Positions 1-12,300 of a DNA stretch of 64,000 nt are shown here, one piece after another. Source of the DNA: Xiphias gladius (Eukaryota; Chordata; Actinopteri; Istiophoriformes; Xiphiidae); the NCBI RefSeq assembly GCF_016859285.1, contig NC_053409.1, positions 20,841,976-20,905,975 of the forward strand, written 5' to 3'. The notes under the pieces were generated by a model that did not search any database, was not told where the DNA came from, and saw only the letters and a program-made list of their open reading frames with translations. Position 1 is the stretch's first letter; the number at the start of each line of letters is the position of its first letter. The position numbers and the translations under genes are program-made.

Positions 1-404
1 AGTATTTTAAAGAGGTATTCTTCCAGAGCCATGAGTTTGTGTGGGGTTTGTCCAGGTATGTGACGAAAGAGCAATCAACTAAGTTTCCAAAAATGAAAGA
101 GCCAGCCCAATGGTCAACTTTTTTTTTTTTTTTAACCACACTGCCTCCAGTATTCATCCTTTACCTGATAAACCCTTTGAATAAAGTTTCAGTTGTGGAG
201 TCACAAAATATCATATTAGACTCTTCCAACAGAACTGTCTCTAGGACCTTGAGCTGCTGGTTAAGACAATAGAGTAGTTTGTGGATGTTTGGACTTCTAT
301 TGTATATTCACGATGTCAGAAATCTGTAATCTTCAATTCAGGTAATGCAGGTATAACTGTATAACTCAGTTATATCCAATGATATTGTGATTTTCCTTTT
401 GCAG
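1..404 (+). other. zbtb24: Intron of zbtb24
   Basis: The stretch is AT-rich and ends in a pyrimidine-rich tract and AG acceptor at 403-404. I see no second exon with zinc-finger coding here. A 14-base T run lies near 120-134. Confidence 0.7.
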
Positions 405-1275
405 AGGTGAGAAGCCATATCACTGCAACATCTGCAACAAGTCGTTCTCAGACCCCAGTGCGAGAAGACGACATGTCATCTCTCACTCGGGAAACAAACC
501 CTTCACTTGCTCCTTCTGCAGCCTTTCATTTACCCGCCTGGACAATCTGAAAACACACACCAAATCCCACAGCAAGGAGAGAGCAGCGTCAACAGAGGCC
601 TCATTAGATGCAGCGGCAGCAGACACCTCAGCAGCACCTCAGGAAGAGGTGCGTAACATCCTACAGCTTCAGCAGTACCAGCTGCCGTCCAGCTCTGAAC
701 AGGAGATCCAGCTGGTGGTGACAGGAGAAGTAAACAACATTAATTTTGTGCCGGGTCAAGAGCAGGAGATCAGCATCATCACCACAGAGGGCGAGACGGC
801 AGAATCAGGACACTCTAGACTCACCCTCCTCACCCAGCCATCAGGACATGTGCAGGACGTGGCTCTGGTCACTCAGGGCGCTGTGGTGGACCACACCCCT
901 CAGATTCAGACCGTCAGTATGCTGGAGGGACAGATGAGGCACCAGTCTGAGCAGATGCATGTTATCACTCTGAGTAAAGAGACGATGGAGCAGCTACAGA
1001 CCCACCACGGCCCTCCTCATCCCCTTCAGATAGCACAACGACCCGTCCAGCAGCTGCAGGTGATGCATCAGCCTATGCAGCAGCTGGCTGTCACTCAGGT
1101 GGGCAGGGAGCAACACAGCCAGGCCATTCACATCAGCAGCCAGAGCAGCCAGCCCATCTCGATCAGCCAGACCAGTGAGCAGATCTCCAGCCACCACATC
1201 CAGGGACAGACGTTTCAGATCCAGGCAGGAACCGTCTCCTACCTGTACACTACCGGGCTACCGCAGGAGGGCTGA
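405..1275 (+). CDS. zbtb24: Zinc finger and BTB domain protein 24, last coding exon (5' part outside window)
   Basis: This is the C-terminal part of ZBTB24, a nuclear DNA-binding protein needed for normal centromeric DNA methylation in vertebrates. The exon follows a TTTTGCAG acceptor and opens inside a TGEKP-type finger linker, with A405 completing the Thr codon. Two C2H2 fingers follow: CNIC...HVISH and CSFC...HTKSH, each with 12 residues between the second Cys and first His. A long Gln/Ser/His-rich tail follows, and the stop is TGA at 1273-1275. The BTB domain, AT-hook and earlier fingers must lie left of position 1; 1-404 is intron. The gene converges with ccdc162, as ZBTB24 does with CCDC162P in the human 6q21 order. 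The family call rests on finger arrangement, tail composition and synteny. Many ZBTB proteins share such fingers, so the paralogue name is strong but not certain. Confidence 0.85.
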
Positions 1276-2070
1276 GGACATAAATCTGACGCTGCTGAAT
1301 CCAAACTGATATATGCTGCTACAGTTCACATCAATAATGGATGAACAAAATGATCATAATCAAGTAAGGGTATTTTTCAGGAACACGTTTTACTGCTCTT
1401 CCCACTGCAGAGCAATTCATTCACAATCATATTCTTGTGAGAGCAAATCCTGGTAGAGAAATAATATCACTACTACTTTTTAAGGCTGATACTGATATTT
1501 GAGAGTTACAAAATCTGATACTGTTTTATTGGCAAACATTCATTATCTTTACATGCAGTTTCATGTTACTTATCACCAACACAGACATAGTTATATTTGC
1601 AATAAGATAAAATTGGTCTCGCTCTAATTTATTGATCTAAAAACCTATAATAAGCTTTGGGAAACTATCAAAAGCAAAAGTATATGCAATTGGTCAAAAT
1701 TGTCCAAAAAAACAAAATTGCCAATGTTCAAATATTTACAACAATTTCATTTACAATGGATAGAAAGTAGTTTTATTGTTCACTAAATTTTTACTTGAAC
1801 AAAAACTGTCATGTGAGACGTACGGTTTATAACACTAGTAGTAGATTACGTAATAAAACACTGTGAATATACTGGATAAAAAAAATGAGTTGCTGAAAGA
1901 AAATGAGCAAAAATCCTCTCAGGTTTATGTCTTGGCTTTGGAAAGAGAGTAAATAAAACAGCTCTAAGACAAACAGAAAATCAGCATTCAAAAACCACAG
2001 GGCCGACTAAAACAAGCCAAACAACTTGGTGTAGGCCCTACAAAAACACCCCGGGGTCCTTTACGGCATC
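1276..2070. other. Convergent 3' untranslated regions of zbtb24 (+) and ccdc162 (-)
   Basis: Less than 0.8 kb separates the two stop codons. AATAAA hexamers on the + strand at 1852-1857 and 1952-1957 can serve zbtb24. A TTTATT at 1772-1777 (AATAAA on the minus strand) can serve ccdc162. If these are used, the two 3'UTRs overlap. No coding potential was recognised. Confidence 0.5.
1852..1857 (+). promoter_or_regulatory. zbtb24: Candidate polyadenylation signal of zbtb24
   Basis: AATAAA about 580 bases after the zbtb24 stop codon, in an A-rich context. A second AATAAA follows at 1952. Which one is used cannot be read from sequence. Confidence 0.45.
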
Positions 2071-5000
2071 TCACAGCTCTGGTAACAGCGTCTCTGGAGT
2101 CCGAACATGCAGGCGAGACGGATCCTGAAAGAGAAACAAAGAATGTTTTGAATGTTGACTGTGTGTTCATCCAAGGACAGCTTAACAGCACTCTTACTGT
2201 ATTACTTAATTATAAAATCTACAGTTTGTTACTTGTATCTTGTAAAAAGGCTGTTTTTTATACAAATATACAGTGCCTGCCGCTTAGCATTTCTCTTTAA
2301 ACGGACTGGGTGGGCGAATATGATCAAACGCTCCAGGACAGCTACTAAATGGAAGTTATGGTGAGATTGTTTTGTTACATTAGTGATGTAAATGACTCGG
2401 GTACCAAACGGAAAGAGACACAACAGTCAAATACGTTTAGAAACTTGTTAAACTTGATTGTTGTGCAACCCTAAGGATCAGGAAAAGCTACATTTTAAAC
2501 ATATCACAATATTAAAAAACTTAAAATCCCAGACGTTTCCTAGTCTTGTTAACAAATACTGCATTTATATCTACAGATCACCAAGCTTTAATTGTAGAAA
2601 GAATAGAAAAGCTGGAAACTGAGCCAGTTTCTCTTATGCCAACTATACTTTACCTCCTCTACCTCACACTTCACTAAATTACTTTTAGGGGTTTAAACTT
2701 TAGTTGAACTCTGTTAAACACACTCCACTGTGCTTCCGAAGCCCACTCACTGCTTTTGGTCTGCCTATTCTTGGGTTTGAACGACTCCCGGCTGTTTCTG
2801 CTCTCCGGTGTCTTGGCTCTGTAGCAGAGTCCTGAGGTGCGTTGTAGTTTGTAAGGCTGCCAAGCCGCAGGCAGGACTGCTGCTGACCGGCCCTGCGTAG
2901 ACCTGAGACAGAAATAAAACAGAGGCTGAGCTTTAATGTTCCACACTGCGGGTGAAAATGCAATCTATAAAACAATTTAAACTGTCATCGCGAAAAGTTA
3001 CGAGTATCTGGATAATCTGATGCCTTTTAATTTCACTCCCGAACCGCATGAGCAGCTACAAATCAAGGTGTAACTCGCAAGATAGGATTTTTTTTTTTAC
3101 AGATTGTCAATTCACTTCTCGGAGACGAAGATTAGATTAAGATACCGTGGTGGGGTACAGTACCTGCTGAGGGACTTCTAGTGCTCAGTCTGCTGACTGC
3201 CAGCGTGTAACATGTCCCGCTATGCCCTGTGATAGAACAGATACAGAGAGAATTGGGAGTGAAACGTCAGGTCGAATTGTTTGAAGCAAATGGACAAACT
3301 CTCGCAGAAGGGAGTGAACCGTTGGACTGAGAAACTGTCTAGTATCTGGAGAGGCTCGAGAGACCATGTGAACTTGTGTCTCTGTAAGTTCTTACCTGTG
3401 TTAGAGGTGCACCTGGAGAGAGCCGCTTCCATGTCGTTCAGCTGGTTTTTTAGCTTATCCACCTGCTGAAAGGCTTCTTGTTTGAGGCAGCGCTCCAGAT
3501 GTAGCTGGCCCCTCACCTACATCCACACAGTTATGTTATATTTTTATTACTTGACATGTAAAGGTTTGCTTTTTTCCATTTTTAGCCATGCTATAATGGT
3601 CTGCTGTTCACTTTGGTCCAGACTGAAATATCTTAAAAACTATCAAATGAATTGCAATGAAATCTCATACAGATATTCATTGTTCCCAGAGTAAGAATCC
3701 TAATGACTTTGGTGACCCCCTGACTTTTCCTCTAGCGTCATCAACAGGTCATAATTTCAGCTTTTTTCAGTTTTACTTGCAATGAATATGTTTGTTTAAA
3801 AATTAAGGTTCCAACACACTTTTTGTACTTTTTGTAGTTCGGTGTGTTGATGAAACACTTTGAAATTGTTCCCTTTATGTTATTTTAAGTAAGTAATGAA
3901 ACTTTTACATTTTTTTCTACTTTTTTCATGAGGCACCGACCGCAAACTAAAACAGCCTCCTCATCACTACAAACACTGAAACAAAGAAGCAATCAATACA
4001 TTTTTTTACATTACGTTTTTTTTTAATTAAAATTTGGTTCTTCAGTGTTTAATTGATTTAAGATTAACATGGGCTTATATGAGAATACTGGTATTGGCTT
4101 TTTTTCTGTATCATTTTTTTGCCTATTGTCACTGTGTAGGTGAGACTGAATTTTTCAGATAAAGCTTATCAAAACATTCAAAATCTCACTGGAGCATCTT
4201 AAAAAGCGGAAAAGGCCTTTTATGCTTAGCTCGTATAAAGTTTTAATTTTGGAGACACAGTACATGGTTTTCACAGGACAGTGACAATATGTATTTTTTG
4301 TAGAGATACACTGTTCTGTGCTGTCTGCTGTTATTTGTGCTTCACACTCACTCACATTAGTCTAATAAACTTAATTCACAGACCTGTCTGATCTCTTTGG
4401 CGCTTCGATGTCTCTGTAACTGGCTCATCCTGCCGCCCCTGTCCAGCTGCTCGCTGAGCGCACTGAGCTGTCTGTCTCTGTCCTCCACATCGGCTCTCAT
4501 TTGTTCCAGGTTCTGCACTCGGTAACTGTCCAGCTCCTGCCTGCTGCGGGCCTCCTGCGCAGACTGATGCCTGGCCACCTGGAGCTCCTCTGTCTGTGAG
4601 CAAATGTCAGTGGGTACGTAGTGACTACAGCCAAGCTGTAATCAGCAGCTTCGGAGTTTCTTGGCCTCTCAGCGTTTAATGAAGATAATTTAAAATATCA
4701 TTGCTCACTTCTCCGTCTGTGGGAGCAAATTGTACCACATGGCCCAGGTAAAGACCTCAACCACCAGGAATCTAATATTTGTAGTAGTTACACGCAATCA
4801 TGATTTCATTACAGGCTGATCTGTGATCACTAAACTACAATACTTCAAATACATCAAATCTGCAGCACTTTCTAAGGACATTTTTCTACTCACGACTTTG
4901 TTATTTAGGCTGATTGGAGCGGCAACCATTAGTGGATTTGCTGATCGACAGAAAATAAATCGACAACCGTCCATTAATAGGTTTTGTAAAGCAAAAACTC

Positions 5001-8000
5001 AGCAGTTTCAGCTTCTTAAATGTGAATATTTTCTGATGATCTTACTCTATGACAGTAGACTAAATGTTTTTGAGTTTTGGACTGCTCATCGGACAAAACC
5101 TGCTGTAACTAATGGACATTTTTTGTTGCTGACATTTTACAGACCAACAATCGATAAATCTCTGAAATAATTGGTAGATTAATCACCAATGAAAATACAT
5201 TTTTGGTGCAGCCTTAAGCCTGACAACAGCACAATTTTACTTAATAATCTTACTAGCGTCATTTTAAAGATACCCTTCCTGATTTCTGTGGCACCCAAAA
5301 GTGCCCCCAAATCCACCAATTTCCTTCAAGCTGTTAATGTCTTAAAACCTGATATAGTTCCCAATCAGCACACACAAAAAAGAGGGACTGTGCCTTTAAA
5401 GACAGGATCGTTTGGATACACATACTTGAAAATCCTCCCTCCACAATAAACTGAAGGAATACAGTGAATGACTAGATGCTAAACTTATAAATTTCAGTCG
5501 TAAGAAATACTTTGGTTATCAACAAAATTTCCTGTCATGTGTATGTTAACGGTTAACAGTAGATTTATACTCATTTTGCAAGTTTATGAATGAATTCAAG
5601 GAACAACAGAGTTCTACCTTAATAGTATCCAGTCATGGGTCTGTTAACGGTCTGTATCAGAAATGTAACTGTGTTTTGCTCTAAAGTCATTTGTCGATGT
5701 CCGTGTTTGAGCGAGAGAAAAGTGAGAGACTCCATGTACCTTCCTGTTGAGCAGCTTCTTGGCGCGGCTGCACTCGGCCTGGCAGCAGGTCAACAGCTGC
5801 CGGGCGGCGTCCAGCTCCTCCCGCAGGAAAACCACCTCCTCCTCTGCGACCATCTTCACTCTGATGGCCGCGGTGCGACTGGTAATCTCCCTCTGGACAC
5901 AAAAAGTGAAAGCCACAATTTAATCACTGTGATGCTCTTACAATGATCACTTTCCTGAACAGTGTTTGGATAAAAAAAAAAAAAAAAATTATGATTAATA
6001 GATGGCAATAAAAAAAACACGAAAAAGTTGAGACACAATAAAGAGGTTGAAATAAAATGATAAATTCAGGGAGAGGAGAATGGAGTGACAGGGGTGACAC
6101 GTTTTGCAAATGAGCTGTCTGATTAGTTAAAAGTATAAATTAATAAATCAGTAAATTGAATAATGAAACAAATTGTAAAAATACATATTATCCTTTGCTT
6201 CAAATCAGTTCATTAAATAATCAGTTTTAGCAGCCTGGTAGTTTAGGCAGGAATGTGATTTACATGTTAGACTGAAGTGTGGATTGAGAAAATTAAAAGA
6301 GTGGGGAGATAAAACTTAGAAAGAGCCTGTAACAGATCAAATGAGAATAAAATCAGTGTATTTTTAATGTACTTTCTTGTTTTAGCTGATTTAACATACA
6401 TAGTACTTATGTATATGTATTTGATTATACTCTTGACGGATGAGATATTACAAAAAATAACAGGTCAAAACTAACTATATAAGAGCGTGTAGGAAATAGG
6501 ACACTGAGGAAAACAGACGGCGAACATAAGCTTTTGATTCCTGTTGTTTCCTCTAACACAGCACATTCGTCTGCTCTGCTCTCGCTGCCTTCCTGCAGGA
6601 CACCAATCTGATTCCTGAGTATTGGATATTTCGTCATCCTGCTGCCGACCTGCTGAGTCTGAAGCAGCAGTCGGTGAAGTTTCTGCTGGTCGACCACCTG
6701 CCTCCATCGACTCAGAGCCTTCACTTGACAGAGCAGAGCAGTCAGCCGGCTGGTCTCCAGGCTCAGCTCATGGACCTCTTCCCTCTAACAGACACAGAAG
6801 TTATGCATATTTTCTCTTTTGATAACCATGTTTTTTGGGGTTTTTTTTTAAATTAAATTATTTACACACATGAAAGTCTTGCACTGTCTGCCTTACTGTA
6901 CCTTGAACTGTGTGAGAATGAGTTCATCATTGTCTTTGGTGCAGCCGTACTTCTTTTTGAGCTTCATAATTCTGTCCACTCCCTCCGCTCTTATTCTGTT
7001 CAACATCACACTCACATCCTGCTCCATCTGCCGGCGATACACGTCCAGTCGGGCCTGAGACACGGACAGGTGGTGAGGACAAATAAAGGTCTTTAATGCC
7101 CCAAACCTCAGTCTCTGAAGATGCAGTTTGTAGAAGAGGTGAAATAAAGATTTTTAAAAAATGAAGATAGCAGAAAACTGTAACCTGTGGATAGATACTG
7201 TGTGTGTTGAACCAAGGATTCTAGATAAAAATGTACGAGATAAAATTTCGCACCTTTAGCCGGATGCAGGTAGAGAAGAGTTGTCGGACCAAAGGGTCGT
7301 AACGCTCTTTGAATTTGAGACTGAGATGTTCTTCGAGACAACGCTTCTCTTCTTCAAGGTGAGCGACTTGAGCCCGCAGGGCCGAGATCTCCAGCATCAT
7401 CCCACGGCATAAACCTGACACCTGTGGAACAATAACACGGCACGGTAACGCTGTTTATTTCGATCTCAAAGTACGGCTGAGGTAGACGGGAATTCGGTGG
7501 TAAGTTTTAGAGGTATCCTGTCCTGAAGTGGTTGACGTGGGGGAAATTCTGACTTGGCGGTGAAGTGAAGCTAAAGTGATCCTCACCCTCCGGTCACCAT
7601 GAATACTTGTACATAATGTCATGTTAATCCATCCAAAACATGACGAGAAACAGATACTTTACATTTGTTTTACTGTGCTTGTCCCTCTGGACTAACTGAC
7701 CAACACTTTCATCCCTTGAGTTTTGCCGCCGGTCCTGCGGAAAACTCTTGTAAGTTCTTCTGAGTAAAATCGGCTCAAGCCCGAGCTGTTGAGTTGCCCT
7801 CTGGACAACAAAAGCAGAAAACTCACAGATGTGAGCCTGTGTAAATGTATGAGCACAAAGCAGCTCATCAAAAACTCTCCCCGAGTGAGTAAAAATCTGA
7901 GATGAGGTTTTTGTTCCCTCGGTCTGACTTGCTTTTTCTTACTGTTATGCCACAAAGTCATAGTAGTTAAATACAGTAGTTACAGTCCCTACCTCTCTGT

Positions 8001-9160
8001 GAGGGTGGCTTTTCTGAGAGTCCTTAAGGTTCTTTATATCCTGAGGTTAAAAATGGAAAAGAACATACATTCAGAATAAAATTAAATGACACAACAAAGA
8101 TGAAGTGTTAACATGTGTTACTATTAACATCTGGTGCCAGATACAGTAGATATTAGTTATTATAGTTAAGTATTTGTATATGAGCATTGGTTTTTGAAAT
8201 AAACTGCCAGTAAGATATGTTGTCCAATTGCTTGACAAGGTGATGATCAACACGTGCACCTGTTCCTTCTGGTACAGAAGCTGAGTCTCCTGCTGCAGGA
8301 TTCGCTCATAAAACTGAGAGTAAAGCAGGAAGCTGCGACGCTCTCGCTCCATCAGAGAGGAGCCGAGGTGAGTGAAACACCGCTGGAGGTGTTCCCGGGA
8401 GAACTTCAGCTGAAAGAAGACGACCACGCAGGGATATTACAACTCAGCCTGTAAACCTCTGTTGCACTGGAGCCTATTTCCTATTCTGGTAGTAAAGTAA
8501 AGGTCACAGTACCTGTGTAATACAGAACAGACTGTAGTTTGCGAGACTGTTTCTCTGTTATGCGTAAAAGTATTAAAAGCTTGAAACTTAGCAGTAGATG
8601 AAAGGAACAAATCCATAAATATAGAGCTATGTATTAAGCAGAAAATATAATCAGCGGCTTAAAACCTGCAGTGAAGCTTTCTGTCTGTAATAATGTATAT
8701 TTATAGATACAAGTGATACATTTTTTAATATTATTACATTACATACGGCATGAGAGTAGAGTTTACATTATGCAGTTACGTCTTTTTCCTACCTGTCCCT
8801 CCACCTGCTCAGCTCCTTCCATCAGCTGCTGGATGAACGCCTCCACAATCTGCGGCCGCTCAGGGGACAAACTGTACTTCAGCGGGGCTTTTTTCCACAA
8901 CCCTGACCACACACAGAAGACTTTTATTCTATTATTGTATTATTTATTATTTGTTTTTTCTGGGGGGGGGGGGGTGTAACCTGTTGGGAGGCTTGTATCC
9001 TGTTGAGTTCGCTCTGAAACCACCAGGGTCAGCTCTCTGTTGATCTTCCTCTGCACTGCCTTTATCATGTCACACTCGGTGCTCTCCAGCAGTCTGTGAA
9101 GCTGAGACGAAGGCATTGCGCAAGGGGATGAGGTCCGGTCATTAAGACATGAGGCCAGAA

Positions 9161-9203
<43 letters not shown>

Positions 9204-9353
9204 GCACTCGTTACCTGCCAGGCTTTCACGTCAACCTCTGAAGCTCCAGGAGGGGGCAGGAGAGACTGGCTGCCAGAAATTAAGACCTCATAGTCACGCT
9301 CTTTACCCATTTGTTGAGCCAGAGCTTTCATACTGGGGTAAAAGATTTCAGCT
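2071..9353 (-). CDS. ccdc162: ccdc162 exons 32-46 (C-terminal coiled-coil block)
   Basis: Exons in transcript order: 9215-9353, 8981-9101, 8793-8902, 8260-8409, 7993-8040, 7701-7800, 7254-7414 (or 7421), 6902-7054, 6650-6784, 5740-5892, 4384-4593, 3396-3516, 3164-3226, 2751-2902, 2071-2124. Exons 35, 38, 39, 41, 42 and 43 are strongly helical and charged (for example SALRAQVAHLEEEKRCLEE, and LEQMRADVEDRDRQLSALSE), as expected of coiled coil. Exon 37 reads in phase 0 as a basic segment (RTYKSFPQDRRQNSRDESV). The left end of exon 40 is ambiguous because the frame stays open to about 6475. The last exon supplies DPSRLHVRTPETLLPEL and the stop. The Ser/Arg-rich tail in exons 44-45 looks disordered. 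Confidence 0.75.
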
Positions 9354-12300
9354 CTGTAAAGCAAATACAACCAATTGAAATAGGACATTTTAAATAAAAC
9401 AACTGAAATAATTACTGTTTTAGCCACCACCAATTAAAAAAGTAGTGTTGAACTCGAGATTCAAAGTTCATTCTTGATCTTAGAAACAGCAGTTGAAAAT
9501 GTAATCTTCCACAAGGTCCTTTTAGTAACAGTTCTGGAGCTTTCTATCATATTACATTGTCTTTATCTACAGAAGGAGTTTGTCCACGTATCATGGAATT
9601 GAAAATTTCCATTTTTCTGAGCACTATGAGGACATTCAAGTGTTCTTGAAGCACTTAGGGAAAATTAAAGTTTGAAAAACCTACAATTCCTTGACAACCA
9701 GGTGAACTCTATCTGCTGATGAACACTCAGGGATATGGTCAAAAGTCTCAGAACAGCTACTAAATGGACCTTGTGGTGAGATTATTTTGTTGAGTAGTGT
9801 TAAACTGTTTTGTAACAATATTCAGGATCTTTATATTGGACTATTTTCATTGATTCCTGGACTGTTTTATTCTTAAAACGCCTAAAAGGTGAAAAAATAA
9901 AAGAAGCAAGGTAAATGGTTTTGCAGATTTTGTATGTACAGTATATTGTACTGGTTGTGGATAAAACTGAATGGCTGAGATCTATTTACAAATAAAAACT
10001 AGCAAATGTTTATGCAGCTGCCCGAATCTGATAAAATCCTCACTGTTTCAAAAACCTCTTCACGCACCTGTAGAGGTTCACAAACTGCCGATATAAACTG
10101 GGCGAAGTGAATATCTCGGTGCCCAAACGTCTTCGAGCCCAGCTCTCCTTGAAGACCTGAAGCTGCTTCGTCAGCAGGAGGAAGCCTTTCAGCACAGACT
10201 GGACTCGAACCGGATCCTGAAGAGGCGGTGTGGTGTTTGACACACAGGTCTTCTTCTCTTCTAGTCCGGCTTCCAGGCAGCTTTCGTCCCCCTGAAACGA
10301 AGACAAAAAGTTAACATGACCCGAAATATAACAAAAATAACCGTGTGGGTTTATAACCACAAGCAGCCTCATAGATACATTAAAGGGATTGATTATTATG
10401 AGGAACCACTTAGAAACAGTCTTTTACCTCATTAGGTCTTTCATCGTGCAGAAGGGCATCTTTGTTGCCATGGAGACGAACAGGCACTGCGTCACCTCCA
10501 CTGTTCAGGACATCCTCCATGAGCAGTGACACACCGAGGATTGCTGCATTGGCCTGCAGTCTGCTGCTATCACTCAGACCACTCAGGCACAGCTGCAGGT
10601 AAACACAACTCATCTGTGTTATCTGTAGGAAACCTTATAATATAATATAATATAATTTCTATGTCTTGTGTGCAAAGTTGACAATCTGTTCCGTGGATGG
10701 AGCTTGTTTTTAAAAACAGAAAGGGGTTTATCCTCTGGGGAGCGTGATTGTGGGTTTATTTCAAGGCAGTCTGCCCATTCATTTTCGATATTTCTTGTGT
10801 AAAAAGTGATGATTTTGTCCTAATGATGGTGCTACAGGAAACAAACACCAAAGTCATTAAGCATCATCATCTGTGAACTAATATAACGTTTTCCTCATAT
10901 TTCAAGGCAATGTGGTCTATAGCGAAATCTTGACTGAGTTAGACCGCCTTCACCGGGCCACACCATTAGCAGGGAAGAAGAAGTCTGAGCAAACATGTAA
11001 GATAACATATTTTGTGTTTCACCTGCATGCAGCATTCGATGGACGGTATGTCCCAAACATGTACAGGGAACAATCCATGACAGGCTATGAAACTTCTCCA
11101 TGAGTACATCCTCTGTGCCTGGGGAGGAACATAAGAGGAGACACTTTAAAAAAAAAACAAGTTTTCCCTCATCTTTACACGGGCTTTGAAATCATTTGAC
11201 ACAGGTGTACGATGCGGTATCCAAAACTAAACCAACCTGACAGCCTTGAGTCTCTAGAGGTCGAGGAACAGGCAGCGTGAGACTGAACACGTCAGCCTGA
11301 ATACTGTCACTCAGCAGAGGGAGGGCGGCCGTCATGTTGTCACTCACACTCTGGTAGGAAGCAACATCACCAGAGGAGAGGAACGCCTCCCTGAACACAA
11401 GAAAAGCATGACAGAAAGGGAAGTTATAAAATTATTTTTGGGCCATTTTAGCACTTCGTTATGTATCGGGATCATAGAAAAAGTGGCGAGAGAGATCCCC
11501 GACAGTTTTATGCAAACATTGGGTGTTTAAACTGACCAAACACCTCACATCAAACAACTGTTTTATAATAGTATTTACCACTACTTTGTTACCACCGGGT
11601 CTTACGAAAAGGTCAACTGTAGGTTGCCTTAAGCAAGAAGAAAATGGAAAAATATGAAAAAGCCACTAAATTGCGACTAGTGTAAAGCGTGTTCTCTCTC
11701 TGTTTTGTGTGGCCTAGCCGACAGGAAAAATGTCTTTTTATGATTAGTGGGGTAAAATGCAAAACCATCAGTGCTCAAAAAGGCAGCATAGGTAGCACAG
11801 CCAAAGCGAGACAGGAGATAGAGCTGCATAACAAGGGGAACCAGCAACAAGATCACCACTGACAGCAAATATAGAAACGAAACTAGGGACAATTGTGGGA
11901 GTGTCTTTAAATATATTTGTGACAGATGGTCAATATGGCGGCAGGAAAACGGAGGTTTTAGCCATAGCAGGATATGAGGGGCAGATGAAGTGCTTCTACT
12001 GCGCAGATTCACTGACCTGATTTGGTGTCTGACGGCAGTGTCAAACTGCAGCAGGACGACCTGCCTGTGCAGCTGCAGCAGGCGGCCGACAGACTCTGGG
12101 CTGCTGGGATCAGACAGACGGTCGACCTGGCGCTGGAGCTCCAGCAGCTCTGCTCCTGTATAACAAGCGAGGAGCGGGAGGGGGAGAAGTACAGTGCATT
12201 CAGAAAGTGTTCAGACCCCTTCACTTTTCCACATTTCAAAGTTTTAAAAAAACATTGTAAATTTAAATACAAAACAGTCGTCTACCTTCTTGAATTCTAG

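Noticed and set aside
7692..7961. Frame QLNSSGLSRFYSEELTRVF across ccdc162 exon 37
   Set aside because: Phase 0 from exon 36 requires the neighbouring frame (ATQQLGLEPILLRRTYKSFP), which is open and joins exon 38.
10470..10483. X-box-like GTTGCCATGGAGAC inside ccdc162
   Set aside because: It lies in the middle of coding exon 30, where the bases are explained by the protein, far from any promoter.
12009..12272. Minus-strand frame rich in Cys and Ser over ccdc162 exon 27
   Set aside because: It is the wrong frame. The phase-1 reading (AELLELQRQVDRLSDPSSPE) fits both neighbouring exons and looks like real coiled coil.
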